Assembly (NCBI RefSeq): GCF_004348665.1
Contig: NZ_SMKM01000028.1
Coordinates: 1-38,292, forward strand
Source of the DNA: Actinomadura sp. GC306
Lineage (GTDB): Bacteria; Actinomycetota; Actinomycetes; Streptosporangiales; Streptosporangiaceae
DNA length: 38,292 nucleotides
Direction of reading: 5' to 3'
Positions 21,270-29,184 of the stretch are shown in pieces. Both the position numbers and the translations under genes were made by a program. Every line of letters begins with the position of its first letter. The first letter of the stretch is position 1. A model generated the notes under the pieces. That model did no database searches. It had not been told where the DNA came from and saw nothing but the letters and a program-made list of their open reading frames with translations.

Positions 21270-22046
21270 TCAGCGGCCGGTGAACTTGGGAGTGCGGCGT
21301 TCGAGGAAGGCGGCGACACCCTCGGCGTGGTCTTCGGAGACGAAGCATTCGGCCAGGGCCGTGCGGGTGGCCGCGACGTGGTCGCGTAGGTCGGCCGACA
21401 TACCGGTGAGGGCGAGCCTCTTCGTGCGGTTAAGGGCGAAAGGGGACGCCGAGGCGATCGCGGCGGCCAGTTCGCGCGCCGCCCCCGGGAGGGCCTCCGG
21501 CTCCACGACGGTCGTCGCGAAGCCGAGTGACAGAGCCTCCTCGGCGGTGAGGTCGGCACCGGTGTAGAGGAGGCGCAGCGCGGGGCCGACGCCGATCTGC
21601 CGGGGCAGCAGCCACGTCCCGGCGCCCGTGTCGGCCACCAGACCGCGGTGTACGAAGTTCCACCGGAACTTGGCCCGGGACGAGACGACCCGCAGGTCCG
21701 CCTGGGTCGCGAACTCCGCGCCCATGCCGACCGCCATGCCGTCCACTGCGGCGATGACCGGTTTCGGGCAGGCCATGAGGAGCGGGAGTCCGTCGCCTTC
21801 GTCCGGTCCGTCCCCTTCCCGGTCGTCGGGGGACCGGGAGGCGAGGTCGGCCAGGTCGATGCCGGCGCAGAAGCTGCCCGGCACGCCGGTGACGATCAGC
21901 ACGGTGACGGCCGGGTCGGCACCGGCGTCCGCGACCCGCGCGGAGAACTCCGCCAGCATCGCGTACGTCATGGCGCCGCGCTTCTCCGGACGGTCGATGG
22001 TCAGCGTCGCGACGCCGTCGGCCGCCTCGTACCGGATCTCGCGCAT
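21270..22046 (-). CDS. crotonase-family protein (enoyl-CoA hydratase/isomerase), atypical active site
   Basis: A 258-residue crotonase. The oxyanion-hole segments are present (SFCAGIDLADL at about 58-68, DGMAVGMGAEFATQADLRV at about 101-119). Of the two hydratase glutamates, the first (FGxPE position) is replaced by Phe in FRWNFVHRG, and the second by Arg in PALRLLYTG. Instead the LVADTGAGTWLLPR element resembles PaaG-type isomerases, where the Asp is catalytic. So it is more likely an isomerase or other crotonase than a simple hydratase. It is divergent from the acyl-CoA dehydrogenase at 22115. Confidence 0.88.
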   Translation of the reverse strand: MREIRYEAADGVATLTIDRPEKRGAMTYAMLAEFSARVADAGADPAVTVLIVTGVPGSFCAGIDLADLASRSPDDREGDGPDEGDGLPLLMACPKPVIAAVDGMAVGMGAEFATQADLRVVSSRAKFRWNFVHRGLVADTGAGTWLLPRQIGVGPALRLLYTGADLTAEEALSLGFATTVVEPEALPGAARELAAAIASASPFALNRTKRLALTGMSADLRDHVAATRTALAECFVSEDHAEGVAAFLERRTPKFTGR

Positions 22047-22090
22047 CCGTGTTCCCCCTTGGCTCGGCGGGACGGTCGGTGTGATGCTAG

Positions 22091-22103
22091 TTAAACAAAC
22101 GTT
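22091..22103. promoter_or_regulatory. possible TetR operator half-site
   Basis: TTAAACAAACGTT lies directly before the ribosome site of the acyl-CoA dehydrogenase, in an AT-rich patch. The AAACAAACGTT core resembles half of the symmetric operators used by TetR regulators of acyl-CoA genes; only one half is clear. The TetR gene lies downstream at 23410. Confidence 0.25.
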
Positions 22104-22114
22104 CAGGAGGATTT

Positions 22115-23371
22115 GTGGACTTCGCGCTGCCCGACGAGCTGACCAGGCGTCTCGCGGAACTGGACGCGTTCATCGAGCGGGAGATCGTGCCGCTGCAGGA
22201 GCAGGACGACAACGAGCGGTTCTTCGACCACCGCCGCGAGTACGCCCGCACCGACTTCGAAAACGGGGGCGTGCCGCGTCCGGAATGGGAGGAGCTGCTC
22301 CGGGAGATGTTCCGCCGCGCGGACGCCGCCGGGTGGCTGCGCTTCGGGCTCCCGAAGGAGGCCGGCGGCTCCGGCGGGACCAACCTCGACATGGCGGTGA
22401 TCCGCGAGCACCTGGCGCACAAGGGGCTCGGCCTCCACAACGACCTGCAGAACGAGGCGTCGGTGGTGGGGAACTTCCCGTTCGCGCACATGCTGCTGCA
22501 GTTCGGGACGCCCGAGCAGAAGCAGGAGTACCTGGAGCCGATGCTGACCGGCGCCAAGCGCATCGGCTTCGGCCTCACCGAGCCCGACCACGGCAGCGAC
22601 GCGACCTGGATGGAGACGACCGCGGTCCGCGACGGCGGCGACTGGGTCATCAACGGCGCCAAGCGGTTCAACTCCGGCATGCACTCCGCCACCCACGACG
22701 TGGTCTTCGCCCGCACCGGCGGCGAGGACGGCGACGCCCGCGGGATCACCGCGTTCTTCGTGCCGACCGACGCGCCGGGCTTCTCGGTCGACTTCCACTG
22801 GTGGACGTTCAACATGCCCACCGACCACGCCGAGGTGACGATCCGCGACGTCCGGGTGCCGCACTCGGCGATCTTCGGCGCGGAGGGCGAGGGGCTCGCG
22901 GTGGCCCAGACGTTCGTCCACGAGAACCGGATCCGGCAGGCCGCCTCCGGCGTCGGCGCCGGGCAGTACTGCATCGACCGCAGCGTCGAGTACGCCCGCG
23001 AGCGCGTCACGTTCGGCCGGCCGCTGGCGACCCGGCAGGCCGTCCAGTGGCCGCTGGTGGAGCTGCAGACCGAGGCCGAGATGCTGCGCGGGCTCGTCCG
23101 CAAGACGGCCTGGGAACTGGACCGGCTGCCGCACATGGAGATCAGCGACCGGGTCTCGATGTGCAACTACCGGGCGAACCGGTTCGTATGCGAGGCCGCC
23201 GACCGCGCGATGCAGGTCCACGGCGGCATGGGCTACACCCGCCACACCCCGTTCGAGCACATCTACCGGCACCACCGCCGCTACCGGATCACCGAGGGGT
23301 CGGAGGAGATCCAGATGCGCCGGGTCGCCGGCTACCTGTTCGGCTTCGCCGGGCCGAACAAGGTGCGCTGA
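22115..23371 (+). CDS. acyl-CoA dehydrogenase
   Basis: A 418-residue flavoprotein. It has the FAD/substrate motifs GFGLTEPDHGSDATWMETTA (about 152-171) and WVINGAKRFNSGMHSATHD, and the C-terminal domain with RERVTFGRPLATRQAVQW, MQVHGGMGYTRHTPFEHI and RITEGSEEIQMRR. The Glu before GS occupies the MCAD-type catalytic-base position. It introduces the alpha-beta double bond into an acyl-CoA; chain specificity is unknown. GTG at 22115 follows a near-perfect CAGGAGG. It leads a probable operon with the TetR regulator and a second crotonase. Confidence 0.95.
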   Translation: MDFALPDELTRRLAELDAFIEREIVPLQEQDDNERFFDHRREYARTDFENGGVPRPEWEELLREMFRRADAAGWLRFGLPKEAGGSGGTNLDMAVIREHLAHKGLGLHNDLQNEASVVGNFPFAHMLLQFGTPEQKQEYLEPMLTGAKRIGFGLTEPDHGSDATWMETTAVRDGGDWVINGAKRFNSGMHSATHDVVFARTGGEDGDARGITAFFVPTDAPGFSVDFHWWTFNMPTDHAEVTIRDVRVPHSAIFGAEGEGLAVAQTFVHENRIRQAASGVGAGQYCIDRSVEYARERVTFGRPLATRQAVQWPLVELQTEAEMLRGLVRKTAWELDRLPHMEISDRVSMCNYRANRFVCEAADRAMQVHGGMGYTRHTPFEHIYRHHRRYRITEGSEEIQMRRVAGYLFGFAGPNKVR

Positions 23372-23409
23372 CGGGGACCGGCCGGTCGTGATGGATGGGA
23401 GGTGACCGC

Positions 23410-24063
23410 GTGACGAGCGGTGTCACGCCTGAGCCCGATGCCGTCCCGGTGTCCGCACGGTCGGCCTCGGTGGAGCGTCCGGCTCAGGGGCCCGGCGAGG
23501 ACGGGATCCTGCGGGCCGCGATCGCGGTGATGGCGGAGAACGGCTACCACGGCACGTCCGTCCGCGACATCGCGGTGCGGGCCGGGTTGAGCCCCGGCGC
23601 GCTCTACTACCACTTCGAGTCGAAGCAGGCGCTGCTCGCGACGATCATGGAGCGCGGGATCGAGGAGCTCCTGCGGCGGACCCGCGCGGCCCTCGCCGAG
23701 GCCGGGGACGATCCCGCCGCCGCGCTCCGGGCGATCGTCCGGACCCACGTGCTGTTCCATCTGGAGGACCAGCGGGGCACGATGCTCGGCACGAGCGAGC
23801 TGCGCGCCCTGGAGGAGCCGGTGCGGACGCGTCATCTGGACAAGCGGCACCAGCAGCAGCGTTTGTTCGACGACGTCGTGGTGGAGGGCACCGAGCGCGG
23901 CGCGTTCGGGACGCCGCTCCCGCTGGAGGCGTCCCGCGCGATCGTCGTGATGTGCACCGGCGTGGCCGGCTGGTTCTCGCCGGACGGCCCGCTCAGCCGG
24001 GATGAGATCGCGTCGCGCTATGAGCGGCTCGCGCTGGACATGGTGTGCGCCGGGCGGAGCTGA
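23410..24063 (+). CDS. TetR-family regulator
   Basis: A 217-residue regulator. The helix-turn-helix at about 30-75 has ILRAAIAVMAENGYHGTSVR, DIAVRAGLSPGALYYHFESK and QALLATIMERG. The C-terminal ligand domain is of the type found in KstR2-like acyl-CoA regulators. I choose GTG 23410 because GGGAGG sits 7 bases upstream; ATG 23395 would overlap that site. Being 38 bases after the acyl-CoA dehydrogenase stop, it is likely in the same transcript and represses it until an acyl-CoA accumulates. Confidence 0.92.
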   Translation: MTSGVTPEPDAVPVSARSASVERPAQGPGEDGILRAAIAVMAENGYHGTSVRDIAVRAGLSPGALYYHFESKQALLATIMERGIEELLRRTRAALAEAGDDPAAALRAIVRTHVLFHLEDQRGTMLGTSELRALEEPVRTRHLDKRHQQQRLFDDVVVEGTERGAFGTPLPLEASRAIVVMCTGVAGWFSPDGPLSRDEIASRYERLALDMVCAGRS

Positions 24064-24103
24064 GTGCCGTAAACCATGGGTTAGAACTGCACGGAAGGAC
24101 GTT

Positions 24104-24868
24104 ATGCCACAAGATGTCACTTATGAGGTCGACGGGCATGTCGGCGTCATCACGTTGAACCGTCCCGAGGTGCACAATGCGCTGCGGCGTCGCACCTACG
24201 AGGAACTGACCGAGCTGGTTCTCTCCACGACCGCCCGCGCGCTCGTGGTCACGGGAGCCGGGCGCTCCTTCTGCTCGGGGGACGACGTCCGCGAGCTGAT
24301 GGGCGGCGGTGAGACGCCACCGTCGCCCTTGGCGCCCCGGATCACCCCGGCGGCCGGGGCGCTGCTGAAGACGGACGTTCCGGTCATCGCGGCGGTGAAC
24401 GGTCCGGCGGTCGGGTGGGGCATGGAGCTGGCGCTGATGGCCGACCTCCGGGTGGCGGCGCGGCGGGCCCGGTTCGGCGAGCTCTTCGTGAAGCGCGGGC
24501 TGTGCAGCGACGTGGCCGGAATCTCCCGGCTTGCCCAGCTCGTCGGCCGGGAGCACGCCGCGGAACTGCTGCTCACGGGCGACGTCATCGACGCTGAACG
24601 GGCCGAACGAATCGGTCTCGTGGGGCGAGTCGTGGACGACGACCGCGTCCTGGAAACGGCGGTCGAGCTGGCCGGACGGATCGCGGCCAACCCGCCGCTG
24701 GCCGTCGCCGCCCTCAAGCGGGGACTGCGGCGGGCCTTGGACCCCGACTGGGACGAACTGGGCGCCTGGGTCACGTCCACGCTGGGCGACCTGTTCACCA
24801 CCGAGGACCACCGCGAAGGCGTGCGCTCCTTCCTGGAGAAGCGGGAGCCCCGCTACGTCGGCCGCTGA
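24104..24868 (+). CDS. crotonase-family protein (enoyl-CoA hydratase/isomerase)
   Basis: A 254-residue crotonase with HVGVITLNRPEVHNAL at the N-terminus, SFCSGDDVREL (oxyanion strand) and NGPAVGWGMELALMADLRVA. The first catalytic Glu of hydratases is Phe here (FGELFVKRG), while the second is kept (HAAELLLTG). An LCSDVAG element stands where PaaG-type isomerases carry their Asp. The reaction is therefore uncertain. GGAAGGA precedes ATG 24104, 40 bases after the TetR stop, so it closes the acyl-CoA operon. Confidence 0.9.
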   Translation: MPQDVTYEVDGHVGVITLNRPEVHNALRRRTYEELTELVLSTTARALVVTGAGRSFCSGDDVRELMGGGETPPSPLAPRITPAAGALLKTDVPVIAAVNGPAVGWGMELALMADLRVAARRARFGELFVKRGLCSDVAGISRLAQLVGREHAAELLLTGDVIDAERAERIGLVGRVVDDDRVLETAVELAGRIAANPPLAVAALKRGLRRALDPDWDELGAWVTSTLGDLFTTEDHREGVRSFLEKREPRYVGR

Positions 24869-24892
24869 GGCGTGGTGGTGGACGGCCGGCCC

Positions 24893-25282
24893 TTACGCGG
24901 CGCCTCGCCGCGCGTCCACCTCGATCTCAATCTTCATGCGGGGATCGGCGAGTCCGCACACCATCATCGTGGCGGCCGGCCGTACCGTGCCGAAAGTACG
25001 CCGCAGCACGGGCCAGCAAGGCTCGAAGTCGGCACGTTCGGGCAGCAGATACCGCACCCGTACCACATCGGCGAAAGTACACTCCGCTTCGGCCAACGCA
25101 GCCTCGACGTTTCGCAAGCACTGCTCGGCCTGCTCCACGACGTCCTCGGAAATCGTCATGGTGGCGTAGTCGAACCCGGTCGTCCCGGACACATGCACCC
25201 GGTCGCCGTCGACCACGGCGCGGGCGTACCCGATCCGCTCCTCGAACGTCGAACCGCTGAGAATCACCCGTCGTTCCGTCAT
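24893..25282 (-). CDS. RidA (YjgF/YER057c/UK114) family protein
   Basis: A 129-residue protein. The family motifs are VDGDRVHVSGTTGFDYAT (about 24-41), EQAEQCLRNVEAALAEAECT, VVRVRYLLPE and DPRMKIEIEVDA (C-terminal Arg and Glu that hold the substrate in RidA). Family members hydrolyse reactive enamines/imines such as 2-aminoacrylate; this subgroup may be a related hydrolase. It is convergent with the crotonase and has no operon partner. Confidence 0.9.
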   Translation of the reverse strand: MTERRVILSGSTFEERIGYARAVVDGDRVHVSGTTGFDYATMTISEDVVEQAEQCLRNVEAALAEAECTFADVVRVRYLLPERADFEPCWPVLRRTFGTVRPAATMMVCGLADPRMKIEIEVDARRGAA

Positions 25283-25552
25283 GCGCGAATTCTAATGACC
25301 GAGCCACCCACCGTGACGCCCCCCGCCCGTCCAGTAGCCGGACGACTCAACTGGCACGGAAACGAAAAGGCGCAGCCGATAACGGCGTCGGCCACATATC
25401 GTAAATCCGTCCCCACTCCCCGACTACAACCTCTCACTCCCCGCCATCAATACAGACCGCACGCCGCCAGAAAACGGCTCGACCGAAAGTCGGCCTGACC
25501 TCAACCCCAGGTCATCGAGCTATAGACGAGCCGTCGGGCGTCCGCAAACTAG
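25283..25552. other. intergenic region
   Basis: About 270 bases between RidA and the FkbM methyltransferase, less GC-rich than the coding regions and without a convincing gene. It should hold the promoter of ridA on the minus strand. Confidence 0.5.
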
Positions 25553-25580
25553 TTGCATCGGGCACGCTTCGGAGTATCAT
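25553..25580 (+). promoter_or_regulatory. sigma-70-like promoter of the FkbM gene, with leader mini-ORF
   Basis: TTGCAT (25553-25558) and TATCAT (25575-25580) are separated by 16 bases. The expected transcript start falls at about 25586, which is the A of an ATG that opens a five-codon ORF (MIAKR, 25586-25603). The stop of that mini-ORF overlaps the TTG start of the methyltransferase frame (TTGA). This suggests a leaderless mini-ORF that couples translation of the main gene. Confidence 0.45.
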
Positions 25581-25599
25581 CACGCATGATCGCCAAGCG

Positions 25600-26544
25600 T
25601 TGACCCGGCCCGGTCTCTCGCTCGCTCCGGCAGAACTCCGTGACGTGGTGGTCTCCCTCGACATTAGGGCTCCGTCCATTCCCTTTGACATGGGCGGATT
25701 CCTCCGGGCGCTACGAATGTTACGGAGCGGGCAGTTGGTTGACGACGTCCTCGACCCGACCCCGGAACGGGCGGAACCGGCCGCCGGATCGCCGCCGGCA
25801 CAAACCGGCCGGGCGTCCTCGGGACGCTGGCTCGCGGAGGCACTGCCGCCGGCCCTGGTCGGCCGTCTGGTGCGGACGGTCTACCCACGCCTAGAGCCCG
25901 AGTTGAGGCGGCTGCCCGAATACATGCCGGTCGGAGGCACAGCGGTAGACATCGGCGGATGGTTCGGCCCATGGACCCGACGCCTCGCGGCCCGAGCAGA
26001 CCGAGTCGTGACCATCGAGGCCGACCCGCGACTGGCCGAACTGCTGCGCCAGGCGTTCCCCCGGGTGGAAGTCGTCCAGGCCGCCGCCTCCGACGAGTGC
26101 GGAGAGATCGACCTATGGATCCCGGACGGCCACGCGTTAGCCGGAATCTCCTCGGTGGCGGGCGGCACCGGCCGTCCCGTGACCACCACCCGGATCACCC
26201 TGGACAGCCTCAAGCTCACCGACGTCCACTTCATGAAGATCGACGTCGAAGGACACGAACTGAACGCGCTGCTCGGTGCCGCCGAGACCATCGCACGCGA
26301 CCGGCCCACCCTGATCGTAGAAGTGGAAGAACGGCACGGTCAGATGCCGGACCTGATCGCCCTGATGAAGAGCTGGGGCTACACCGGCCACGTCCTGCTA
26401 AGTGCAGGCTGGACCCTACTGTCCGACTTCGACCTCCGCACCCACCAGCGCGCCACCGTCCACGACCTGAACCGAGGCTTCATCCGCAGAGCCCTCCACC
26501 CCGGCGACCGCTACATCAACTCCGTCCTGTTCACCCCGCAGTAG
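25600..26544 (+). CDS. FkbM-family SAM-dependent methyltransferase
   Basis: Up to 314 residues. The methyltransferase domain (about 105-275) has the SAM loop AVDIGGWFGPWTRRLAARA, VVTIEADPRLAELLRQAFP, and the hallmark HFMKIDVEGHELNALLGAA, then RPTLIVEVEERH. FkbM-type enzymes O-methylate sugars or polyketides, and many are secondary-metabolite or cell-surface enzymes. The first 100 residues are not conserved in what I can see. The TTG at 25600 has no ribosome site of its own; a downstream start such as a GTG near 25645 or ATG near 25690 is possible. Confidence 0.82.
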   Translation: MTRPGLSLAPAELRDVVVSLDIRAPSIPFDMGGFLRALRMLRSGQLVDDVLDPTPERAEPAAGSPPAQTGRASSGRWLAEALPPALVGRLVRTVYPRLEPELRRLPEYMPVGGTAVDIGGWFGPWTRRLAARADRVVTIEADPRLAELLRQAFPRVEVVQAAASDECGEIDLWIPDGHALAGISSVAGGTGRPVTTTRITLDSLKLTDVHFMKIDVEGHELNALLGAAETIARDRPTLIVEVEERHGQMPDLIALMKSWGYTGHVLLSAGWTLLSDFDLRTHQRATVHDLNRGFIRRALHPGDRYINSVLFTPQ

Positions 26545-26586
26545 CAGCGCACGGTGAGAACGCGGCACCCACAACATCCGCGGTGG

Positions 26587-28020
26587 TCAGGTGAGCCGTC
26601 TGATCTCGCCGTAGGCCCGGTAGAAGCCGCCCCGTCCGGAGGTGCGGACGCCTTCGACGGCGTAGCGGGCGCCGGGTTGGCGGATCTCCTTGGGGAACTG
26701 GACGTTCCATGACTGCTCGTAGCCCTCGCTGATGACCCGCACCCGGAGGCGGGAACCGTCCTGGTAGCACTCCAGGACGACGGCGTCGCCGGGCTGCGAG
26801 GTGGTCTCCAGCACCGCCACCGGCTCGGACGTCGGCAGGGACGAGGCGACCTTTACGTCAACGGGTTTGGGGACCGACCCTTGCTGAGCCGCGTGGATGG
26901 CCGTCTCCGACGCGTCGATGCAGAGCAGCGAACCGTCGGTGGTGACGATGTAGACCCTTTCGTTCAGGAACTGCATCGAATAAGCCGAGCCGTTTCCCGT
27001 ACCGAGTTTCCACAGGCGAGTACCGTCCTCGTCGAAACAGTAGATGGACGAGTGGTTGTCGCCGGCGAACACGTAGCGCCCGTCGGGCGAGGCCGCGCAG
27101 GAGAAGACGGCGGCGTCACAGCGGTACACCGTTTCGACCGCACCGTCGCCCTTGGCCAGCCTGTAGACCTCCTTGTTGCCGGTCGCGGCGTATACCGAGC
27201 GATTCTCCTGCCAGCCGAACAGCACGTTGCCGCCGACCGGCGTCTGCCAGACCACTTTGCCGTCGGTGGCCGAATAGCAGGCCACTCCGCGTGAATGGCC
27301 GTGGAAGACGGTGTTGCTCCCGGCATCGCATCGCACCATCCAGGCCGAGTCGCCGTCCACGTCGCGCGACCACTGGTACTCGTCTTCGTGGTCGACGGCC
27401 GTGATGCGGCCGTTGCGGTCGGACACTCCGAGGATCGCGTCGTCGATGTCCAGCCAGTAGATGTCGACGTCGGCGGAAATCTCGTAGGCCACGTGCGGGA
27501 CCTTGCCGCTCAGGTCGTACACCTTGCCGTCGTCACAGCCGGCGTAAATCCAGAAGTCGTCGGCGACGATGCACTTCACCCCGTTGGGCAGCCGGTAATG
27601 GCCGGTCACGGTGCCGTCGGTGGAGACGGTGTACACGTCGCCGTTCTGGTTGCCGACCCAGCACCGGTCCTGGTCGACGAAGATGCCGAACGCCGCGGCG
27701 CCGGTGGCCAACCGCCACAGCACCGGTGCCTGACGGGCCGTCGACCTGCTGCTGACCATGGTGCGCCTGGTGACCGGACGGGCCTGCCGCACGCCCCGCA
27801 CCGCAGGGGCATAGCCCTTCCTGGTCTTCTCCGCGATCTTCTTGGCGGCGGCCGTCTCGGCCTTGGCCTCGGTCGCGAAATCGGTCACCTTCGTCTGACC
27901 GGAGGAACCGATCCGCCCATAGGAAATGGTGACCCGAGTACCGGAGCGGACCACCTCGTAGAACTTGTGAGCGGTGGCGTCGTCTTCGGACAACTCAAGG
28001 TACGTACGGTGCTCCGCCAT
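26587..28020 (-). CDS. WGR-domain protein with PQQ-like beta-propeller
   Basis: A 477-residue protein. The N-terminal WGR domain (about 3-70) has YLELSEDDATAHKFYEVVRS and TISYGRIGSSGQ, then a Lys-rich helix; a basic linker (70-100) follows. Next comes a seven- or eight-bladed propeller (about 100-400) with repeats such as VGNQNGDVYTVSTDGTVTG, YAATGNKEVYRL and FAGDNHSSIYCFDEDGTRLW. A C-terminal beta domain covers about 410-477. WGR domains bind DNA ends or partner proteins (as in PARPs and MolR). There is no signal peptide, so the propeller is cytoplasmic. GAGAGG precedes ATG 28020. Confidence 0.85.
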   Translation of the reverse strand: MAEHRTYLELSEDDATAHKFYEVVRSGTRVTISYGRIGSSGQTKVTDFATEAKAETAAAKKIAEKTRKGYAPAVRGVRQARPVTRRTMVSSRSTARQAPVLWRLATGAAAFGIFVDQDRCWVGNQNGDVYTVSTDGTVTGHYRLPNGVKCIVADDFWIYAGCDDGKVYDLSGKVPHVAYEISADVDIYWLDIDDAILGVSDRNGRITAVDHEDEYQWSRDVDGDSAWMVRCDAGSNTVFHGHSRGVACYSATDGKVVWQTPVGGNVLFGWQENRSVYAATGNKEVYRLAKGDGAVETVYRCDAAVFSCAASPDGRYVFAGDNHSSIYCFDEDGTRLWKLGTGNGSAYSMQFLNERVYIVTTDGSLLCIDASETAIHAAQQGSVPKPVDVKVASSLPTSEPVAVLETTSQPGDAVVLECYQDGSRLRVRVISEGYEQSWNVQFPKEIRQPGARYAVEGVRTSGRGGFYRAYGEIRRLT

Positions 28021-28273
28021 CCCAGCCTCTCGATCACCTGACTCTGCGAACGTCGCCGACAGTACAGATCGAGTCCGACAGATCCCCCGGAACCCCACGC
28101 CCCCGAACTGTCATCCCAGGCCCGCCGGCCAGCGGAGGCCCTGGGGAAGGAGCGCGACGGTCCGGCCGGGGAGTCTCAAGTGAGCGCGCGGGACGCGATC
28201 GACGTCGCGGCGCAGGGCAGGCGTGTCATCTGGTGGCAGAGAGTCCTGATGGCAACGTGATGACAAACGATCA
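28021..28273. other. intergenic region upstream of the WGR gene
   Basis: About 250 bases with no convincing gene. It should contain the minus-strand promoter of the WGR gene. No repeat of the tRNA end (attachment-site type) was seen. Confidence 0.5.
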
Positions 28274-28306
28274 AGGCCCTGCTCGGAGTAGCTCCGAACA
28301 GGGCCT
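28274..28306 (-). terminator. terminator of the tRNA-Ala transcript
   Basis: A 15-bp stem with one G-U pair (28274-28288 with 28292-28306) and a 3-base loop, 17 bases past the tRNA 3' end on the minus strand, followed by TTGATCGTTTG. Confidence 0.8.
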
Positions 28307-28323
28307 GACCTGGAGTCTCTCGG

Positions 28324-28397
28324 TGGAGCTGAGGGGATTTGAACCCCTGACCCCCTCGATGCGAACGAGGTGCGCTACCGGACTGCGCCACAGCCCC
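28324..28397 (-). tRNA. tRNA-Ala, anticodon CGC
   Basis: The 74-base minus-strand gene starts GGGGCTGTGGCGCAG. The acceptor stem pairs GGGGCTG with CAGCTCC and includes the G3-U70 identity pair of alanine tRNAs. The anticodon stem-loop is CCTCG-TTCGCAT-CGAGG (anticodon CGC), and the T-arm reads AGGGGTTCAAATCCCCT. The discriminator is A and CCA is not encoded in full. It lies between sepX and the WGR gene. Confidence 0.95.
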
Positions 28398-28444
28398 GAG
28401 GACTCCGTAAGGTTAGCAAACTTCGGGGGGTGTTCGTGCACGGG

Positions 28445-28969
28445 TCATTCGCCGACGGCGCGGCGGTCGGGGGCGTACTGGTCGAAGACCTCCTCCGGGG
28501 TGGGGAGTTCGATGACCTCGGCGGTTTCGGTGGTGAGGAGGGCCTCGCGGGCGCGGGCGCGTGCTCTGGCGCGGGACTGGGCCGCGGCCTGGCGGCGGGC
28601 GGTGTCCATGCCCACGGCCACGCGGAGCAGCGCCAGGTGGCCGGCCATGAGGACGGTCGGCGGCGCGGTGATCCACCACGGGGCCAGGCCTGAGGCGGCG
28701 ACGGCCGTGGTGGTGAGGAGCAGGGTGGCCAGGCCCGTCGTGCGGCGGCGGCGGCGGGCGATGATGGCGGCGCGGCTCGACCGGCGGCGGGGCCGGGGGG
28801 CCGGGACGTCCACGGGCTCCTCTTCGACGTCCTCGACGAGGGGTTCGTCGGAGCGCTTGTGGAGGAGGCGGGTGAGTCCGGTCGCCTCGGTGTCGCGGCG
28901 CAGCCACATCGGCACGAGGACCATGGCCCAGACGGCGACGATGGCGAGATAAAGGACCGCGCTGCTCAT
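28445..28969 (-). CDS. sepX: SepX/GlpR-like divisome membrane protein
   Basis: A 174-residue protein. The N-terminus is a membrane helix running straight into the family motif (VLYLAIVAVWAMVLVPMWLR, about 4-23). Then comes a disordered acidic/proline segment, a basic RRR patch, two hydrophobic helices at about 75-115, and a C-terminal tail with VIELPTPEEVFDQY. This fits SepX of Streptomyces and GlpR of Corynebacterium/Mycobacterium, the membrane receptor of the gephyrin-like Glp in cell division. The glp gene lies 1.9 kb upstream on the same strand, which supports the call. I take ATG 28969; a GTG at 28978 is also possible. Confidence 0.85.
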   Translation of the reverse strand: MSSAVLYLAIVAVWAMVLVPMWLRRDTEATGLTRLLHKRSDEPLVEDVEEEPVDVPAPRPRRRSSRAAIIARRRRRTTGLATLLLTTTAVAASGLAPWWITAPPTVLMAGHLALLRVAVGMDTARRQAAAQSRARARARAREALLTTETAEVIELPTPEEVFDQYAPDRRAVGE

Positions 28970-29102
28970 CGGTACCACCGTCCCAGGGCACGCTCAAGAG
29001 GCGGGCCGACTTTCGGCGCGCGAACGTGCATTGGGAGCAGGGTCACGCCCCGCACGGTACGAGGGCGTGTCAGAGGTTGACGAGCATAAGGGGCGGTGTG
29101 TC

Positions 29103-29118
29103 GCGAGATCGATCTCGC
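29103..29118. promoter_or_regulatory. 16-bp perfect palindrome upstream of sepX
   Basis: GCGAGATC|GATCTCGC, without spacer, in the 215-bp gap between the acetyltransferase and sepX genes. A dimeric regulator site is possible; no partner is known. Confidence 0.4.
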
Positions 29119-29184
29119 CGTTACTCTGTGTTTACCGCGGCTTCTCGATCGCAGGATTTTTACGGCGGGAAAGCCACGGCGGAC

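Noticed and set aside
20618..21283. A plus-strand ORF of about 220 codons through the riboswitch
   Set aside because: It runs antisense through the M15 gene start and the riboswitch, and its translation is Arg/Pro-rich without a domain, typical of shadow frames in GC-rich DNA.
28324..28397. tRNA-Ala as an integration site of a genomic island
   Set aside because: No integrase gene and no direct repeat of the tRNA 3' end were seen within the window; neighbours on the sepX side are conserved housekeeping genes.
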